NCBI GenBank assembly: GCA_016793685.1 | Contig: JAEULX010000035.1 | Coordinates: 1-6,925, forward strand | Length of the DNA stretch: 6,925 nucleotides | Direction: 5' to 3' | Source: Bradyrhizobiaceae bacterium | GTDB taxonomy: Bacteria > Pseudomonadota > Alphaproteobacteria > Rhizobiales > Xanthobacteraceae | Part shown: piece by piece, positions 1 to 6,446 of the stretch | Numbering within the stretch: the stretch's first letter is position 1 | Layout of the letters: each line of letters opens with the position of its first letter | Program-made: the position numbers and the translations under genes | The notes under the pieces: generated by a model | What the model saw: only the letters and a program-made list of their open reading frames with translations | What the model was told of the DNA's origin: nothing | Databases searched by the model: none

Positions 1-597
1 CTCGGCGTCGATGTCGGTTCAGCATGGGCTTCGAACAAATGGGATGATCGCTTCGACGGCTCTTTCTCGACGAGCTATCAGGGCGCCGGCGTCCTTGCCG
101 GTTTCCATGGCGGCTGGAATTACCAAACCGGCCCGATCGTCGTTGGCGTTGAAGGAAATCTCGATTACACCAACGCCAGGGGCAGTGCTGCCCTGGTCAA
201 CACAGTTGGCCTTAACCTTGGGGGCTCGGCAAACTTAGCTACCGAGATCAACTGGATATCGACCTTCGTCGCTCGCGGCGGTATATCCAGCGGCTCGGTT
301 CTCTATTACCTGGTCGGGGGAATAGCGTTAAACGCCTCGGAACACACCGCACAGGTAACACCGCCTGGGTTCTTTGGCACGTTTACCGAGCAGACCGTCC
401 GGAGAGCCGGTAGCGGTTATGTTCTGGGAGCCGGGGCAGAGTTTGCTGTGTGGCAAAATTTCTCAGCCAAGCTCGAGTACAACTACATGGATTTCGGCAC
501 GGCGAGCTTGTCGTTTTCTGCTGTGATCGGTCACTCGGTATCCGTCGATCAGCAGGTGCAGGTCGTCAAGGTTGGACTAAACTACCTGTTCCATTGA
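1..597 (+). CDS. Outer-membrane beta-barrel protein, C-terminal part (Omp25/RopB/porin-family-like)
   Basis: Reading frame 1 is open from the first base to a TGA at 595-597 and gives 198 residues; the start and signal peptide lie outside the window. The protein is rich in Gly, aromatic and alternating hydrophobic/polar residues, as in an 8-stranded beta-barrel. It carries the segment AKLEYNYMDFG (ending about residue 166) and ends in VVKVGLNYLFH, the usual last-strand pattern of small outer-membrane proteins recognised by the BAM machinery, although the final residue is His after the expected Phe. Known relatives are abundant surface proteins of Rhizobiales involved in envelope integrity; no specific function can be assigned. 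The codon choice is odd for the window: it uses TTA (twice) and ATA (three times). A strong terminator follows 53 bases later. The fold call is firm, the subfamily less so. Confidence 0.85.
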   Translation, partial: LGVDVGSAWASNKWDDRFDGSFSTSYQGAGVLAGFHGGWNYQTGPIVVGVEGNLDYTNARGSAALVNTVGLNLGGSANLATEINWISTFVARGGISSGSVLYYLVGGIALNASEHTAQVTPPGFFGTFTEQTVRRAGSGYVLGAGAEFAVWQNFSAKLEYNYMDFGTASLSFSAVIGHSVSVDQQVQVVKVGLNYLFH

Positions 598-650
598 TGG
601 CTGGGTCTCGACTATCTCCAACCGTCCCGGTTTTCACCGTCGCAATACTA

Positions 651-682
651 AGTCCCCGGCGATTGCGCCGGGGACTTTTTTT
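651..682 (+). terminator. Intrinsic terminator of the outer-membrane protein gene
   Basis: A perfect 10-bp stem (AGTCCCCGGC at 651-660 with GCCGGGGACT at 667-676) encloses a GATTGC loop and runs straight into seven T residues at 676-682. This is a textbook rho-independent terminator on the plus strand, placed just after the barrel gene. Confidence 0.95.
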
Positions 683-893
683 CGCCTATCGACGAACGGA
701 CGCATCTTCTGTCAGATTTAAGGCGAGATCTGACTCCAAGCCTGCGATAAAGGGTGCGAAGTACGGAGTGGGGACGCGCTCGCAACAATGACCGTCCTGA
801 AGATGAAGACTCGCCGGACTCCGGTCAGGCTACGGATTTATGTGGCCCCCCACGTGGCCTAAAGCGATCGCAATTCTCGAATTATTGATCTGT
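683..893. other. Non-coding spacer between convergent genes
   Basis: About 210 bases between the plus-strand terminator and the stop codon of the minus-strand DUF1036 gene. I see no supportable gene. It holds one inverted repeat with 7-bp arms (GTCAGAT at 711-717, ATCTGAC at 728-734, 10-base spacer) and an isolated GCGATCGC palindrome at 864-871. No hairpin followed by a T-run on the minus strand is evident, so how the minus-strand transcript ends is not visible. Confidence 0.5.
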
Positions 894-1457
894 TCATCTG
901 TCGGTTCCGCCAGGGAACTGCGGCGATTTCCCTTGGGCTGGCGGAATTGTCGTGAGCGGGGAGCCCGGCGCCGGGCGTTGCGAGGTCTGCTCGGGAGAAT
1001 CGGTCAACTGCACCGTCCACGTCTGCTGCTCGCCGGTGTCGACTTCGAAAAAGCCGGTGCGGTCGTAACCGCGGGCGAGGCAGTCGTCGGTGCCCCTGAT
1101 CGTGAATTCCTTGTCGCGGGTGCACATGAACGCTTGTCCGGACCATTCTCCGCCGCGGTCATAATCGACCGCGTAAATGTAATAATAGCGGGCGACCAGG
1201 GTCCCCCGCAGCAATGTCTCACAGGATCGCGACGGCAGGTTCCACCAACCCTCCGTCGCCCAGCCTTCGCTGTCCTTGTATCCGATGGCGACGCCGACGC
1301 GCCCACCCGTGTTGTTGCAGAGGCGAAAATCCGCTCGCGCCGGCGTCGCCCAGCCCAGCGAAAAAGCCGACGTCAAAGCAACCGCCGCCACGCCCAGCCC
1401 GGCGCACCGGAGCCGAGCGAGAGCACACATCCGCGTGGTGATGATCCGCTGCGACAT
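894..1457 (-). CDS. Exported DUF1036 family protein
   Basis: A 187-residue protein in the minus frame. The N-terminus has a basic stretch and a hydrophobic core followed by TPARA-DF, so a Sec signal peptide cleaved after about residue 42 is likely and the mature protein should be periplasmic. The mature part opens with DFRLCNNTGGRVGVAIGYK and contains WATEGWWNLP and YYYIYAVDYDRGGEWSG, the hallmark layout of DUF1036. Four cysteines in the mature domain (C47, C79, C112, C126) could form disulfides. The last 35 residues are Pro/Gln/Ser-rich and probably disordered. The function of the family is unknown. The start is uncertain: GTG at 1481 lies three bases after the upstream kinase stop, ATG at 1457 is used here, and ATG at 1430 would give a more usual signal peptide length; none has a strong Shine-Dalgarno. 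It probably shares a transcript with the glycerate kinase gene. Confidence 0.85.
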   Translation of the reverse strand: MSQRIITTRMCALARLRCAGLGVAAVALTSAFSLGWATPARADFRLCNNTGGRVGVAIGYKDSEGWATEGWWNLPSRSCETLLRGTLVARYYYIYAVDYDRGGEWSGQAFMCTRDKEFTIRGTDDCLARGYDRTGFFEVDTGEQQTWTVQLTDSPEQTSQRPAPGSPLTTIPPAQGKSPQFPGGTDR

Positions 1458-1484
1458 TCTTGTTCTGAGGATCTTTCCCACGCG

Positions 1485-2792
1485 CTATCGCCTGTCAACG
1501 AGTATTGCCCGGAAGTCGTTGATATTCGTGCAGGTTGGCCCGGTGGTGAGGAGGCCGCCGACGCGCGTGAAAAACCCCGTGGCGTCGTTGTCCGAGAGAA
1601 AGACGGCGGGATCGAGGCCAATTTTCCGCGCGCGCGAGAGGGTGGCCGGATCAATGAACGCGCCGGCGGGGTCGGCGGGATCGCCCCCGCCGCCATCGGT
1701 GCCGTCGGTGTCGGCGGCGAGCGCGGCAATGCCCGGCGTCCCGGCAAGCGCGACCGCAAGCGCGAGCGCATATTCCTGGTTGGGGCCGCCGCGCCCGGCG
1801 CCGCGCACCGTGACGGTAAGTTCCCCACCCGAGAGAATCACCGCCGAACGGCCCTCGCGTCGAACCGCAGCTGCGAGGGCGGCATGAAGCGCGGCCACCT
1901 CGCGCGCCTCTCCCTCGATGCTATCGCCCAAGAACATGCAGGCCTCGCCGCCCGCGGCCACCGCCGCTTCGACCGATTGGAACGCTTCCCGGGGCCGCGC
2001 CACGATGCGGAACTCGGCGTCCGAAAAGAGCGGGTCGCCCGGCTTCGGCGTTTCATTGGCGGGATCGCGGAGGATGCGTTCGACCGCCGCGGGCAGGTCG
2101 AGGCGATATCGCGCGATGACCGCGCGGGCGTCGTCCAGCGTCGAGGGATCGGGCGCGGTGGGGCCGGAGCCGATGGTGGCCGGGTCGTCGCCGGGCACAT
2201 CGGAGATCGCCAGCGTGACAAAGCGGGCGGGATGGATGTGGCGGGCCAGCCTTCCCCCCTTGATCCGCGACAGGTGCTTGCGGACGGTGTTGATCTCGCC
2301 GATGGCGGCGCCGCAGGCGAGCAGCGCCCGCGTCACCGCCTGCTTCTCGGCGAGCGACAGCCCGTGCGCGGGCGCGATCCAGTTTGCCGACGCGCCGCCA
2401 GACATGAGCACGAGCACGAGATCGTCCGCGACTGCGGCGTCGGCGAGCGCAAGCGTCCGTTCGGTGGCCGCGAGCCCTGCCGCATCCGGCATCGGGTGTC
2501 CCGCTTCGATCACGGGAACGACTCGGGTCGGCCGGGCATAGCCGTGCCGTGTTACGGCAATTCCGGTCAGCCGGTCCGCCGGCCAGCCGAGCTGGTCGAG
2601 ATAATGATGCTCGGCGGTCTCGGTCATGGCGCCCGCAGCCTTGCCGGCGGCGAGGATCACCAGGCGGCCGCGCGCCGGCGGCGCCGGGAGATGCGGCGGC
2701 AGACAGGACCGGGGGTGCGCTGCGGCGACCGCCGTCTCGAACAGGCGGAGCAGACGGGCGCGCACAGCCTCTGGCGTGTCGTCTCGATTCAT
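1485..2792 (-). CDS. gckA: Glycerate 2-kinase (MOFRL family, GckA/TtuD type)
   Basis: 435 residues, the usual length for this family. It is predicted to phosphorylate D-glycerate with ATP to 2-phosphoglycerate in the cytoplasm, feeding glyoxylate, tartrate or serine-cycle carbon into lower glycolysis. The N-terminal DUF4147 domain (about 10-240) shows LAAGKAAGAM with the conserved Lys at 51, LMSGGASA (129-136), NTVRKHLSRIKGGRLA (168-183) and SDVPGDDPATIGSGPT (197-212). The MOFRL domain (about 315-430) shows SGGELTVTVRG, GGPNQEYALA, DTDGTDG (361-367), NDATGFF and TGPTCTNINDF. Older databases call relatives hydroxypyruvate reductase (TtuD); the motifs fit kinase. The ATG at 2792 is chosen because GGGACGGGA lies just upstream; an in-frame ATG at 2813 has no visible ribosome site. 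The frame stays open far upstream, but that part is antisense to the DUF1244 gene. The DUF1036 gene follows almost immediately. Confidence 0.93.
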   Translation of the reverse strand: MNRDDTPEAVRARLLRLFETAVAAAHPRSCLPPHLPAPPARGRLVILAAGKAAGAMTETAEHHYLDQLGWPADRLTGIAVTRHGYARPTRVVPVIEAGHPMPDAAGLAATERTLALADAAVADDLVLVLMSGGASANWIAPAHGLSLAEKQAVTRALLACGAAIGEINTVRKHLSRIKGGRLARHIHPARFVTLAISDVPGDDPATIGSGPTAPDPSTLDDARAVIARYRLDLPAAVERILRDPANETPKPGDPLFSDAEFRIVARPREAFQSVEAAVAAGGEACMFLGDSIEGEAREVAALHAALAAAVRREGRSAVILSGGELTVTVRGAGRGGPNQEYALALAVALAGTPGIAALAADTDGTDGGGGDPADPAGAFIDPATLSRARKIGLDPAVFLSDNDATGFFTRVGGLLTTGPTCTNINDFRAILVDRR

Positions 2793-2912
2793 TCTTGAGT
2801 CCCGTCCCGGCATAGGCTTAGCACAACTGGCGCGGGGCGGGTGCCCCCGCCCTTGCCGGTCCATATATGCAGGGGGAGGGGGAGGATGTTCCTCCCCGGA
2901 CGGAGACGACCG
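2793..2912. promoter_or_regulatory. Divergent intergenic promoter region (glycerate kinase / DUF1244)
   Basis: This 120-bp spacer must supply promoters for the minus-strand kinase pair and the plus-strand DUF1244 gene. It is extremely GC-rich except for one AT island, the palindrome CATATATG at 2862-2869, which could act as a -10 element in either direction. No convincing -35 element is visible for either strand. A GC hairpin (GGGCGGG 2835-2841, CCCGCCC 2846-2852, 4-base loop) lies on the kinase side. The regulatory role is inferred from gene arrangement. Confidence 0.45.
2879..2905 (+). promoter_or_regulatory. Leader hairpin and Shine-Dalgarno of the DUF1244 gene
   Basis: GGGGAGGA (2879-2886) pairs perfectly with TCCTCCCC (2890-2897) across a TGT loop. 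Four bases later comes GGAG (2902-2905), seven bases before the ATG at 2913, which fixes that start over the in-frame ATG at 2919 and the longer open frame from 2841. The hairpin arm itself contains a GGAGG-like sequence and no T-run follows, so it looks like a leader structure rather than a terminator. Confidence 0.5.
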
Positions 2913-3224
<312 letters not shown>

Positions 3225-3278
3225 GGTCCGCCGCGAGGTTAGGACTTTGTTATTCACAGCGGAAGCTTTGTGTGGATC

Positions 3279-3297
3279 GCGCGCCGTTTCGGCGCGC
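3279..3297 (+). terminator. Possible terminator-like hairpin between the DUF1244 gene and gapR
   Basis: GCGCGCCG (3279-3286) and CGGCGCGC (3290-3297) form a perfect 8-bp GC stem with a TTT loop, 55 bases after the DUF1244 stop. No T-run follows (the next bases are CTCCGCC), so termination is doubtful; it may instead protect or pause the transcript. Confidence 0.4.
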
Positions 3298-3304
3298 CTC
3301 CGCC

Positions 3305-3333
3305 TTGAAGTCGCCGGCTGAATCCCGCGGTAT
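3305..3333 (+). promoter_or_regulatory. Candidate gapR promoter
   Basis: TTGAAG at 3305-3310 and CGGTAT at 3328-3333 are separated by 17 bases and would place transcription start about 30 bases before the gapR ATG. The -35 is reasonable and the -10 is weak; the call rests on spacing and position only. Confidence 0.3.
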
Positions 3334-3361
3334 GGGCGCACGACAGTCATCCAGCCAGGAC

Positions 3362-3367
3362 GAGGAG
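3362..3367 (+). promoter_or_regulatory. Shine-Dalgarno of gapR
   Basis: GAGGAG ends five bases before the ATG at 3373. This is a strong ribosome site that confirms the gapR start. Confidence 0.8.
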
Positions 3368-3372
3368 CGCCC

Positions 3373-3648
3373 ATGCCTGCGACCGCCGCGGTCCGTGAGA
3401 CCGAAAATCCTGCCCCGCACGCGATTGCCAACCAGCTGAAGACGGTGGTCGAGCGGATCGAGCACCTCGAGGAGGAAAAGAAGGCGATCGCCGACGATAT
3501 CCGCGACGTCTATGCGGAGGCCAAGGGCAACGGCTACGACGTGAAGGCGCTGCGGACGATCATCCGCCTGCGCAAGCAGGACAAGACCGAACGGCAGGAG
3601 CACGAGGCCATCCTCGAGACCTACATGCACGCCCTCGGCATGATCTAG
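3373..3648 (+). CDS. gapR: GapR family DNA-binding protein (DUF2312)
   Basis: A 91-residue protein that closely follows the GapR pattern: a short variable N-terminus (1-15), then a long charged helix NQLKTVVERIEHLEEEKKAI (20-39) typical of its coiled-coil, then DVYAEAKGNGYDVKALRTIIRLRKQDKTER (45-74), the signature region of the family, and a closing amphipathic helix AILETYMHALGMI. In Caulobacter, GapR is a nucleoid-associated protein that encircles overtwisted DNA ahead of replication and transcription and stimulates topoisomerases; the same role in the cytoplasm is expected here. The family was long annotated UPF0335/DUF2312. A GAGGAG ribosome site fixes the start. It probably has its own promoter and ends in a strong terminator at 3705-3748. 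Family assignment is highly secure. Confidence 0.94.
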   Translation: MPATAAVRETENPAPHAIANQLKTVVERIEHLEEEKKAIADDIRDVYAEAKGNGYDVKALRTIIRLRKQDKTERQEHEAILETYMHALGMI

Positions 3649-3704
3649 CGAACCTCCCCGGGGGGCCGGCCGGCCCCTCGCAACGACGACCACGCGGCAG
3701 CATG

Positions 3705-3748
3705 TCGGGCGATCCTTCCGTCGGAGGGGTCGCTCGATCTATTTTTTT
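3705..3748 (+). terminator. Intrinsic terminator of gapR
   Basis: Bases 3705-3719 pair with 3723-3737 as a 15-bp stem (three G-T pairs) around a GTC loop, followed by TCTA and seven T residues at 3742-3748. It lies 56 bases after the gapR stop. The long stem with T-run makes a convincing plus-strand terminator. Confidence 0.85.
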
Positions 3749-3782
3749 GCCCCGCCGGCGGCCGCAAATGAAGACGACCGGC

Positions 3783-3815
3783 CGAAAAGAAAATGCCCGG
3801 CGTGCGGCCGGGCAT
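3783..3815 (-). terminator. Intrinsic terminator of the DUF882 gene
   Basis: ATGCCCGGC (3793-3801) and GCCGGGCAT (3807-3815) make a perfect 9-bp stem with a 5-base loop. Read on the minus strand it is followed by TTTTCTTTTC, starting within the last stem bases, and it sits 26 bases past the stop of the minus-strand gene. The plus strand has no T-run after it, so orientation is clear. Confidence 0.9.
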
Positions 3816-3841
3816 GTGCAGTTCTTCGCTGGGTCCTCTTA

Positions 3842-5377
3842 TTACATTCGCAGAGCGGCCGTGCGCTTGAAGGTGACGGTCGTCGGGAAAACGATGGCTC
3901 CGCCGTCGAAGCGCTCGTAAGCCAGTCCGTTCGACGGGTCGTTGGAGAACGTCATGACGATCGTCGAGCCCGGCTTGGACAGAAGTCCGCTGTAATCGAC
4001 GTCCCCATATGTCGTCGTCGTGAAGGACGTGAGCAGGCTCGGCGCGAACATCGCCGCGCGCAGCCACGGATCGTCGAACTGTGCGCCCGACGCGACCGGA
4101 CCGGCCGGCCGCATTGCGGGTGTCGGCACGCCCGAATTGTCGCGTTCGCTTACGCGCGTGCCGGTTTTCTTCACCACCGAGATCGGAGCCGCCAGAGCAC
4201 CGGCGCCTGCCTGCGGGAGCGAGAGCCCGGGGCGCGGCGATACATCACCGCCGGCATAGGCGAGGGCGACCTCAGGCGGAACGCGATCCGGCGCCGCTTC
4301 TTCCTGGCGGAGCGGCCAGGGCGTCGCGTGGGCGACGGCATCCGCCGCGGGCGGGGCTGCGCGAACGGGCGCGCTGGGCGGGCTCGGCACGAAGCCGTCC
4401 GCGGAGGCGGTCTGGATGGGCTTATGGGTTTCCGTTTTCGCGGGGCTTTCGGCGCTGCGCGCGTCGGGTTTCGGCGCGCGCGCCGGGTTTGCCGCGGCGG
4501 CGATCTTGGCGCTGGAGCGGACCGCGCTCGCCTTCGGCGCGCTGATCACGCTGGGCGTATCCTCGTCGTCGTCGCTGCTGACCAGCGAGGCGACGCGGGT
4601 CGGGCGCTGTTCGGCTGTCGCGACCTCGATGCCGGCCGAGCGGGCAGCATCGAGCGAGGTCTGCGACGGCGCGCGGCCGCGCTTGGCGATGTCGGCGAGG
4701 GCGAGCTGATAGCCGGGCAGCGGCTTGCCGTTGGAGGGAACATGGACGGTGCGTCCGTTGGGGAACACACGCGCCAGCTGGTCGTAGCTCATGCGCGGCC
4801 AATGGCGGATGCTGCCGACGTCGACGTGAATGAAAGTCGATGACGGATAGTAGCCGACCCCGCCGCGTTGCAGCCGCAAGGCCGCCGCGCGCTGCGCCTC
4901 GAGCGATACGCCCGGAATGTGCAGATCAATCGCCTTGCCCAGCGTGTGTTGGCTGAAGCGGGCGACGCCGCTGCTGCGCGCCCGCAGCATGGCGTTGGTC
5001 GCCGGCGCGCGGTAGCCGCAAATGATCTCGATCGGTTGGGTGGCGCCCAGGTCGCGGTAGAGCTCCCACACCGCGTCGAGCACCTGCGGGTCCATGCGGG
5101 TCGCTTCGTTGCGACGCCAGTCCCGCATGATCCAGTTGATCTTCTTCAGCGCCTCGTCGTCGTAGCGACCTTCGCGCTTGTAGGTGATCGTGAGATTTTC
5201 GTTGGTATGCGTGTGACGGAACGTCAGGGTGCGCGTGTCGCCATTGGCGGCGGCGTTCTGCAGCGCATTGCAGCCGAACAGCAGAACCAGCGCAGCCAAG
5301 CCAGCATGTTGTCCGCTGCGGAGCACTCGGTTCGCGGTTGCGCCGACGCGGGCGATACATGCGGTACTAATGGGCAC
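3842..5377 (-). CDS. Exported DUF882 / peptidase M15-like protein with long Ala/Pro-rich tail
   Basis: 511 residues. A hydrophobic stretch at about 25-38 ending in LLFGC and then NAAANG indicates export; the FGC is a poor lipobox, so an ordinary Sec signal is as likely as a lipoprotein. The DUF882/M15-like domain (about 48-205, related to murein endopeptidase MepK/YcbK) has IICGYRAP (118-125), SQHTLGKAIDLHI (142-154; H144 and D151 expected zinc ligands) and FIHVDVG (182-188; H184/D186 expected third ligand and catalytic acid). All key residues seem present, so it is probably an active peptidoglycan crosslink peptidase. Residues about 255-430 are low-complexity Ala/Pro/Ser. A compact C-terminal segment (433-511, DDPWLRAAMFAPS to VTFKRTAALRM) resembles a domain again. 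The start is GTG, with GAGAG seven bases upstream and no in-frame ATG. Function is inferred from family. Confidence 0.88.
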   Translation of the reverse strand: MPISTACIARVGATANRVLRSGQHAGLAALVLLFGCNALQNAAANGDTRTLTFRHTHTNENLTITYKREGRYDDEALKKINWIMRDWRRNEATRMDPQVLDAVWELYRDLGATQPIEIICGYRAPATNAMLRARSSGVARFSQHTLGKAIDLHIPGVSLEAQRAAALRLQRGGVGYYPSSTFIHVDVGSIRHWPRMSYDQLARVFPNGRTVHVPSNGKPLPGYQLALADIAKRGRAPSQTSLDAARSAGIEVATAEQRPTRVASLVSSDDDEDTPSVISAPKASAVRSSAKIAAAANPARAPKPDARSAESPAKTETHKPIQTASADGFVPSPPSAPVRAAPPAADAVAHATPWPLRQEEAAPDRVPPEVALAYAGGDVSPRPGLSLPQAGAGALAAPISVVKKTGTRVSERDNSGVPTPAMRPAGPVASGAQFDDPWLRAAMFAPSLLTSFTTTTYGDVDYSGLLSKPGSTIVMTFSNDPSNGLAYERFDGGAIVFPTTVTFKRTAALRM

Positions 5378-5433
5378 TGGACATCTCTCATTCAGACGAC
5401 GCTCGCCACCACGCCAGCAAGCTCGCGTAAGCT

Positions 5434-5460
5434 GCTGCGCGACGGAGCCCGTCGCGCAGC
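5434..5460. repeat. Perfect 12-bp inverted repeat in the DUF882 leader
   Basis: GCTGCGCGACGG (5434-5445) and CCGTCGCGCAGC (5449-5460) are exact reverse complements around a 3-base loop. It begins 57 bases upstream of the DUF882 start, probably within the leader or promoter. No T-run follows on either strand, so it is not a classical terminator. Confidence 0.75.
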
Positions 5461-5518
5461 AAAGTTGAACGCAGTCTTTGTGGGATTGCTTAGTGCAGTG
5501 TTTTGAACCCCCACCCCC

Positions 5519-5549
5519 CGATCACGGTAAGTTCACTAGTTCGTGATCG
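5519..5549. repeat. Inverted repeat CGATCACG/CGTGATCG, candidate operator
   Basis: Exact 8-bp arms at 5519-5526 and 5542-5549 are separated by 15 bases, giving 23 bp between arm centres, about two helical turns. That geometry suits a dimeric regulator contacting one DNA face better than an RNA hairpin. It lies 142 bases upstream of the DUF882 start. The operator role is inference. Confidence 0.45.
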
Positions 5550-5710
5550 TGGCGAAAACATGCCGGGAAGCGAGGGGAGACGAGAAAAAGCGCTGGAATA
5601 CCAGCGGTTCCGTGGTGTTACGGATCGGAGGATTGCGGGCTTGGGTGCAGGCTTCGGGGTGAAATCGCGAGAGTTCGTGAACGGTTGGGGCAGGGGCGCC
5701 GGGGTCCCCG

Positions 5711-5748
5711 AAAAAGCAACGGCGCGCCGCGATCCCGCCAGCGCGCCG
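5711..5748 (-). terminator. Intrinsic terminator of the His/Cys exported protein gene
   Basis: Arms CGGCGCGC (5720-5727) and GCGCGCCG (5741-5748) pair exactly, with further GCG/CGC pairing inside the 13-base loop. On the minus strand the stem is followed by TTGCTTTTTC. It lies about 50 bases past the stop codon. Confidence 0.8.
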
Positions 5749-5796
5749 AAACTCCGGATTATCCATCAGAGCGTTCGCGGCTCTCGCGTTCGATCC

Positions 5797-6441
5797 CTAC
5801 TGGGCGACGGCCAGCGGCGCGGTTTTCCGGAAGCCGTTCAACGCCGCAAGCTGCTTCACCCAATCCTCCGGATAGAGGAGATGCGAGCCGGGAGTCTTCA
5901 GGCCCATGAAGCTCGCCACGTTCGAGATGAACATGACGCAGTTGTAAGTGGCCGCATTCCACAGCGGAGAATTGGCCTGCTTCTGCTTGATGTAGGCAAA
6001 CACGGCGCGCGCCTGCGCTTCAGTGAGATAGACGCGGTAGCTAGCCTGCAGATATTCCTCATCGAGGTCGCCGTAGCTCGCGCCCGTCTCGGACGGCACC
6101 GGCAGGACGTGCCCGATGATGTAAGGGATGACGCTATCGGTGGCCGGATGCAGGCCAGCGACTTCGACTTGGCGTGAGCCCGTCCGTCCGTACCAAATGA
6201 AGGCGTGGCCATAGCTGGCCGCCGTTCGCGCACGGAAATCGACGTAGTAGGGCAGGCGATATTTCTCGACCGCGTTCGTGCGGCTTCCCGCTTTCTCCGA
6301 CGCTGACGCCGGAACGGCGGCACTCGCGCTGGCGACCTGCGTCTGCGTATTCCGTGCAGATGCGGCCGACACATTCAGTCCCGCGGCGATGGCGAGAGAC
6401 AGACCGACAGCGAGCCCTAGCTTTTGCGCAGATTTCTGCAC
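5797..6441 (-). CDS. Exported uncharacterised protein with ordered His and Cys motifs
   Basis: 214 residues from a GTG start. Residues 1-29 (VQKSAQKLGLAVGLSLAIAA then GLNVSAASA) form a clear signal peptide, so the protein is periplasmic or secreted. A Ser/Ala-rich linker (30-55) leads to a globular domain: KYRLPYYVDFRARTAASYGHAFIWYGR (60-86, GHAF with H79), EVAGLHPATDSVIPYIIGHV (93-112), GDLDEEYLQASYRVYLTEAQ and WNAATYNCVMFISNVASFMG (161-180, C168), then LYPEDWVKQL. A His motif preceding a Cys at the head of a predicted helix recalls circularly permuted papain-like (NlpC/P60, LRAT or DUF4105-type) folds, so a hydrolase or transferase is possible; I do not recognise a named family with certainty. 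The frame extends to a TTG at 6459, but GGAGG five bases before 6441 supports the shorter start. It has its own terminator. Confidence 0.8.
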   Translation of the reverse strand: MQKSAQKLGLAVGLSLAIAAGLNVSAASARNTQTQVASASAAVPASASEKAGSRTNAVEKYRLPYYVDFRARTAASYGHAFIWYGRTGSRQVEVAGLHPATDSVIPYIIGHVLPVPSETGASYGDLDEEYLQASYRVYLTEAQARAVFAYIKQKQANSPLWNAATYNCVMFISNVASFMGLKTPGSHLLYPEDWVKQLAALNGFRKTAPLAVAQ

Positions 6442-6446
6442 CGCCA

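Larger units (their letters stand above)
5378..5710. other. Non-coding region upstream of the DUF882 gene
   Basis: Roughly 330 bases without a supportable gene; the open frames crossing it have no ribosome site and run antisense into neighbours. It should hold the minus-strand promoter of the DUF882 gene, but I cannot point to a convincing -35/-10 pair. It contains two clear inverted repeats, listed separately, and a GAGAG ribosome site at 5385-5389. The part from 5550 to 5700 shows nothing I can interpret. Confidence 0.5.

Noticed and set aside
450..791. A 113-codon plus-strand open frame across the first terminator
   Set aside because: It overlaps the barrel gene out of frame, runs through the intrinsic terminator and has no ribosome site.
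864..871. GCGATCGC octamer
   Set aside because: A single copy of a short palindrome; it has meaning as a repeated element only where highly over-represented, which is not the case here.
840..2798. A 652-codon plus-strand open frame
   Set aside because: It is antisense to the glycerate kinase and DUF1036 genes, is composed of Arg/Gly/Ala-rich sequence typical of shadow frames in GC-rich DNA, and has no family motifs.
3662..3677. GGGGCCGGCCGGCCCC palindrome just after gapR
   Set aside because: Simple GC-only palindrome with no T-run; the real gapR terminator is clearly at 3705-3748, and such runs are common in GC-rich DNA.
4868..5506. A 212-codon plus-strand open frame
   Set aside because: It is antisense to the conserved M15-like domain of the DUF882 protein and has no recognisable motif.
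5503..6177. A 224-codon plus-strand open frame that could fill the 5378-5796 gap
   Set aside because: No ribosome site precedes it, it runs antisense into the exported His/Cys protein, and its composition is shadow-like.
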